Shown: positions 63,717 to 64,000 of the stretch, piece after piece
Layout of the letters: every line of letters begins with the position of its first letter
Numbering within the stretch: position 1 is the stretch's first letter
Assembly: GCF_007994225.1 (NCBI RefSeq)
Contig: NZ_VLLL01000006.1
Location: 992,001 to 1,056,000, forward strand
Direction of reading: 5' to 3'
Source of the DNA: Stackebrandtia albiflava
GTDB taxonomy: Bacteria > Actinomycetota > Actinomycetes > Mycobacteriales > Micromonosporaceae
Length of the DNA stretch: 64,000 nt
Made by a program: the position numbers and the translations under genes
Notes under the pieces: generated by a model
Seen by the model: only the letters and a program-made list of their open reading frames with translations
The model's database searches: none
Told to the model about the DNA's origin: nothing

Positions 63717-64000
63717 GTGGAGGCAACACGGCTGCGTGGTGGGGTGGAGCCGGGACTCGCCAGGCACCGCGGTGGTCCGCCCGAATGGCAGTCCCGTTAC
63801 GTCGCCGGCCTGGTGGTCGCGGACGTCCTGGCCGCCGTGTTGGGGGCCGCGGCCGGTTTCCTCGCCCGGTTCGGCGAGGTCTCCGTCCACAATCAGGTCT
63901 ACGTGTACACGCTCGCGCTGCTTCCCGCGTGCTGGCTGCTCACCCTCGCGCTCAACGGCGGATACGAACCCAGGCACCTGTTCGTCGGCACCGCCGAGTA
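63717..64000 (+). CDS. Polyprenyl glycosylphosphotransferase (N-terminal part)
   Basis: The gene starts at GTG 63717 (GGGAGGG 6 nt upstream) and runs off the window; 94 codons are visible. It reads EATRLRGGVEPGLARHRGGP, then PEWQSRYVAGLVVADVLAAV with two membrane segments and LLTLALNGGYEPRHLFVGTA. The sequence N-GGYEPR after the second helix pair is typical of the N-terminal domain of WbaP-type sugar transferases that start capsule or exopolysaccharide synthesis on undecaprenyl phosphate. The catalytic C-terminal domain is outside the window, so this is a confident family guess only. Confidence 0.8.
   Translation, partial: MEATRLRGGVEPGLARHRGGPPEWQSRYVAGLVVADVLAAVLGAAAGFLARFGEVSVHNQVYVYTLALLPACWLLTLALNGGYEPRHLFVGTAE

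Overview
The window comes from the chromosome of a high-GC actinobacterium. Coding sequences have G or C at nearly every third codon position, GTG starts are common, and several genes look leaderless. The housekeeping order is the actinobacterial one: secY-adk-map, infA-rpmJ-rpsM-rpsK-rpsD-rpoA-rplQ-truA, rplM-rpsI-glmM and tRNA-Gln-glmU-prs-rplY-pth. Membrane-anchored DUF1707 proteins, a CBM2-GH18 chitinase, an ABATE/CGNR regulator and EspC-like/YbaB-like secretion genes fit a Micromonosporales or Glycomycetales type of organism. This placement is inferred from gene content; no rRNA is present to fix the genus.

Layout. At 1-2084 lie the end of secY, adk and map. At 2111-4332 are three tandem DUF1707 membrane proteins and a PnuC transporter. 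At 4461-16976 is an accessory block: a phospholipid-methyltransferase-like enzyme, three paralogous lipoproteins, a secreted M4 metalloprotease with a divergent TrmB/LuxR regulator, an epoxide hydrolase with a divergent CGNR regulator around a 40-bp perfect palindrome, and a TetR-controlled Lnt/nitrilase-like membrane enzyme. At 17235-21947 is the infA-to-truA translation/transcription operon. At 21963-53217 a 31-kb accessory stretch separates truA from rplM. It holds a secretion-associated three-gene cassette, a TetR-ABC exporter operon, a membrane-anchored EEP phosphodiesterase, a chitinase, an imine-reductase-like enzyme, ABC-F, a serine hydrolase with PadR, a Sel1-repeat protein, a GDPD, WrbA, a complete TPP-riboswitch thiamine operon (thiE-O-S-G-D-C), a ten-cysteine small peptide, and a Hen1-Pnkp RNA-repair pair. 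At 53736-64000 are rplM-rpsI-glmM, a DUF4383 protein, a desaturase-TetR operon, tRNA-Gln, glmU-prs-rplY-pth, and the start of a polyprenyl glycosylphosphotransferase.

How the genes work together. The housekeeping blocks supply ribosome assembly, protein export and UDP-GlcNAc synthesis (GlmM makes GlcN-1-P; GlmU converts it to UDP-GlcNAc). Several enzymes sit next to their own local regulators: TrmB/protease, CGNR/epoxide hydrolase, TetR/Lnt-like, TetR/ABC exporter, PadR/serine hydrolase and TetR/desaturase. The thi operon runs as one unit from a promoter through a riboswitch, with overlapping or closely spaced genes. Hen1 and Pnkp overlap by 8 nt and should form one RNA end-healing, sealing and 3'-terminal 2'-O-methylation machine.

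The most unusual signal is a family of three intergenic elements (5115-5222, 24383-24540, 29857-29966) built from GCTTGG/CCAAGC motifs. In each, the innermost inverted pair is exactly 73 bp apart centre to centre, and further copies lie 21 bp (once 31 bp) away, so all copies fall on the same face of the helix. I do not recognise this element.
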